A stretch of DNA of 64,000 bases from positions 8,118,875 through 8,182,874 of the forward strand of contig OZ234495.1 of the NCBI GenBank assembly GCA_965153455.1. The letters are read 5' to 3'. A program made the position numbers and the translations under genes. Positions 60,501 to 64,000 of the stretch are shown here, piece after piece; position 1 is the stretch's first letter; the number at the start of each line of letters is the position of its first letter. This DNA comes from Sphagnum compactum. Its lineage: Eukaryota; Bryophyta; Sphagnopsida; Sphagnales. The notes beneath the pieces are model-generated. The model was not told the origin of the DNA, did no database searches, and saw nothing but the letters and a program-made list of their open reading frames with translations.

Positions 60501-63500
60501 ACACATTAAATGTTTTAATTTTCATTACTAGCTGAAGTATCACCTTTTAATATGTTATCTGATTTTTTTGGAAAAAAATCAATTCAATTAAAATATGTTT
60601 ACAACCCCCAATTTTTACATCCATATTTTTTCAACAATATGAAGCAATGCACATTTTTGGACCTTTGGGACCAAAATAATTGGATTTTAAAAATTTTAAA
60701 AAAATTCATGACCATTTTTTAATAATATATGGAATCAAAAAACAAAAATATGGTGCCAAAATGATTTTAATCCTTTGCCCTGCATTTGCAAGTCATTTTT
60801 TAATCATTCATTTATCTTGCTAGTTATTTCTTCTTTAGAATATTTTTCAATTTCAAAATGTTTAACATTTACATATTTTATCATGGTTGTAATGTCATTA
60901 GTTCTTTTGTATAGTAAATTGTTTGTCAAAGTCTTTTGATACAAAATTCATTAAACAAATTGCTTGAATTTATAACATAAAATGCAACACATGACTTGGC
61001 ATTGACAATATCTACAATTCTACCATCATTCAAACAAAAAGATTTGCCCATGTGAGTGATGTTTGATGATGTCACCAGGTGCATGGTAAAGTCTTAACAA
61101 GGTAAGATTAAAACATTTGATTAGTTTGATTTTCAAATTACTTTTGGAGAGAAAGGATTTAAGATATAGTTATAAATTTTGATGAAGGTTGAAAGATGAT
61201 TTTGTTTTACACAAAGACAAACCTAGAAAATTGTTGGAAAATAAAATAGAGACACAATATGTAGTTCAGAGTTCTGTTGGGTTGTGAACCACAAATTTTC
61301 ATATTTTTCATTTTCAATTTCTACATTTTATGCTACATATCTGTGACATATTCATTTTTAATCAAATGAACAGTAGAATATTGATGAGGATATAATGAGT
61401 AGACTTTGAAATTGTTGTGTTTTCTAAATGAAAAATTAAACTTTGATTACAAATTCCACTTATTAAAGTAATTCAAAATCTAGGAAAGAATAGAACAATA
61501 ATTGTAATGAAAAAATGTGTGAATATAGTCTATAGATGAATTTGAATGAGTTAAAAAAACTAATTGTATGTGTTGTAAGTACTATTGAAAGTACAAATTC
61601 ATATTGTTGGTTAGTAAGTAGAGAGCAATTTTGAGTAAAATTTGTGCCTACAAAATGGTAATAGGGCACACTCTTGTAGGTCTTAAAAGATCTTGAGTAA
61701 GTAAAGGCAAGTTTCAAAAAAAGTAGGAAGCCAAACTTCATAAACAATCTTGACCTATAATGTTATAATTCATTGACGTTAGAAACACATGTCCAAGGTA
61801 TAGGGTGTGAATAATGAAGGTAGGTTGAATGGATAAAATTTAGAGAGGAATAAGTGGAGTTAATGGGAAAAGATAACAATTAAGTTGAAGTAGTCAAATT
61901 AAAGTTTAAAATGGTTACACCTAATGCATTAATCAATTTAAATATGTCATTCATGTATATGAATTCATAATATAAAATGCAATAAAGGCAAATGCATGGT
62001 AAAATGGACCACTTTGGAATGATAGTGGCAATTTTTCTTTGTAATGGTGTACATTGTGATTGTTAAAGCTTATTGTGTGTGTTAGAATTTTTCAATAGGG
62101 CTTCATTTTAAAATTGTAAGCTTGAATATGTAAATGAGTCAATTGATTCTTTGCAAAATCACTAAATTAACAAAAGCTATAGACTTTTGAAATTAAAATT
62201 ACAAGATGTCCACATGAAAAATTTAAGTTATTAGACTTTGATTAGGGTTAATGGTTGGATCTTAAACTTGTTAGGGACTTGGTTTTAATTAGATAATATA
62301 ATATTGATTTTTTAAAAAAAAACAATTCCATCATATCATGTGATATATTGAATTATGGATTTTTGTTTAAGAGTGAAAATTAATTGTTTCTCAAAGTCCA
62401 TAATACACTAAAAATGAAGTGATTCATCTTTAGATTCTTCACACATGCATACCTTTGTGACTTCTACATGCATTAATTTTTCAATGGAATAAGGACCTTC
62501 AAACTAGTACCCATATGCTTGTGTCATGTTTTGACAAAATGAAAAAAACTTGCAAAATGGACTTTTAAAGGTCATTTTTCAAGCTTGATTTGGTCCACCT
62601 TAAATCACATTGACCCATAATAATATGTTATTTGTGATAAAATAATCATCATAATACTGAATTTGCATTTAAAAAAAACATCTTGTTACAAAACATGTAA
62701 TTTGTTATATAGATGATCAAAACTTATACACACAAATATTACCCCCCCCCCCCAAAAGAAAAAAAAGAAAGAAAAAAGAACATGCAACAAACCTTCATAC
62801 ATATGACCACATGTGCACACACATGACTATCATATGTAATACATTTGAGTGAAGGTAAAATGGAAACAGTTTAGGTGTTCTATCCCAAATTTGGAATTGA
62901 ATTGAAGAAATTTGGAATTCCTTTTGAATGGTTGTAGTGTAAGGAAATAATGGAAAAAGAAGTAAAACTATTGAAAAATAATAATTAAAAGATAGTTAAG
63001 AAAAAAATAACTATATGTATATTAAATAAGATTTTAAAAAAAGAAAGTATTTACTTAAGTTACAAAAACAAATCAAGTGTCAACATGATTTTTTTTTCGA
63101 AGGCCCAATATTTGTGCCCAATATTTGTGCCTTAGCCATGGGAAAAACATATCAAATGGATGCATGATAATTTTGTTGATATGTTTTATTGAATATGGGA
63201 AACAAAAAAAAACATATTAATAAAAAAATATTTTCACAAAATTTCACTAAAAGAAATCTTGTCCATTTCAACCGTGTGTTTGTAACTAGTGTGTGACTTA
63301 TGTCCAAATCAATTCATTTTGTAACTACACTTCTAATAATCTTACATGTCACCATTATTGCAAATGCTCATAGTCACATATGTGATTACATTACGATGGA
63401 TCCAAATTTGAATCGTACATGCGATTATAACTTGTGAATACCACAAGTTTAATGAAAATATTGATGAAAAGTGAACATATGTCATTTATTATTAGTGGCA

Positions 63501-63544
63501 TCTTGTCATAAATGCCAATGCCATGGAGTTCATTCATTTGAATG
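60501..63544. other. Very AT-rich spacer
   Basis: No coding sequence recognised. A poly-C run lies near 62743-62752 followed by purine-rich sequence. Confidence 0.4.
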
Positions 63545-63830
63545 TTCTTTCACATACTTAATTTTTAGTTTAGTTTTAATTCACTCTTAATTAATTTCTA
63601 GTTAATTTTTAGTTCGTTGACACTTAACTCTTAGTTCGTTTCCATTTGATTAATAATTCATTTTAGTTAAGTTCTAGTTAAGTTTGAAATAACTCCCAGT
63701 CAATTTTCAATCAACTTCGAGTTAATTCCCAGTTAATTCCTAATTAACTTTAATCAACTCTTAGTTAACTTTTAATTAAGTTCTAATTAAATTTCAATTA
63801 AATTTCAATTGACTTTAAATTAAAAAGGTT
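63545..63830. repeat. Degenerate short tandem array (AGTTAATTCTTA-like)
   Basis: About 25 near-copies of a 10-13-base unit of the type TTAGTT/AATTCTAGTTAA in succession, with drifting sequence. Almost lacking in G or C runs. Confidence 0.75.
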
Positions 63831-64000
63831 CTTAAGAAGTTTTTTTACTCAATGCACACGTAGAAGTCTCTTTAAAAGCTTCCTTGAGCTAGGTCCCCAA
63901 AGGGATATAAATAAAAATATGACCTTTCATTTTTTTTAGTGTATTCAACATCAGTCTTAAGCACGATCTTGCACCATAGCCTTGTCATGTTCTTTTCATG
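63831..64000. other. End of window, no gene seen
   Basis: Short remaining sequence with no recognised feature. Confidence 0.4.

Overview
The window looks like nuclear DNA from a land plant with a large, AT-rich, repeat-laden genome. Four spliced plant-type genes sit far apart among degraded retroelements, DNA-transposon remnants, minisatellites and long stretches with no recognisable genes. Two features point away from flowering plants. One is an Orai-type calcium channel gene, a family known from bryophytes, lycophytes and gymnosperms but lost in angiosperms. The other is a Ty3/gypsy chromovirus whose reverse transcriptase resembles the Tcn1/sushi group of fungi, vertebrates and seed-free plants. 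I favour a lycophyte, fern or bryophyte but cannot name the species.

Layout. 1-10.3 kb: a degenerate repeat ORF (minus), a CTAC microsatellite, a tRNA-like SINE head, a GC-richer LTR-like block at 2.25-3.06 kb, and a decayed Ty1/copia polyprotein at 6.9-9.06 kb. 10.5-12.6 kb: a three-exon Orai-like gene (minus, 332 aa). 13.3-16.1 kb: a 114-bp minisatellite, a possible inverted-repeat-bounded element with a very T-rich core, and a dispersed repeat. 17.16-23.30 kb: a complete chromovirus insertion (6.1 kb) with TSD, two LTRs, a self-complementary primer site, a leader minisatellite, gag, protease, RT/RNase H, integrase and chromodomain, but with many stops, two clear frameshifts and an LTR fragment inside pol. 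It is dead. 23.6-25.7 kb: a degenerate hAT-like transposase. 25.7-31.6 kb: AT-rich DNA with a duplicated block. 31.6-34.9 kb: a long hairpin and then a five-exon BPA1-like RRM protein gene (plus, 317 aa). 36.0-38.4 kb: a degenerate non-LTR-type RT element (minus). 39.9-41.0 kb: a 61-bp minisatellite and a MITE-like inverted repeat. 45.8-49.7 kb: a CpG-rich promoter region, an upstream ORF and a four-exon ornithine decarboxylase gene (plus, 464 aa), followed by the 3' tail of the same RT element seen at 36 kb. 54.0-55.6 kb: a two-exon DUF7733-type membrane protein gene (plus, 272 aa). 55.6-64 kb: AT-rich DNA with short repeats.

The four host genes are unrelated in function: calcium entry, cell-death-linked RNA-binding-like protein, polyamine synthesis, and an uncharacterised membrane protein. 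They do not form a cluster. The most unusual items are the plant chromovirus that appears to self-prime, the Orai homologue with glutamine where animal channels have the selectivity-filter glutamate, and the ODC upstream ORF whose stop overlaps the main start codon. Exon structures were inferred by hand from GT/AG sites, phase and family similarity. No alignment or transcript was available.
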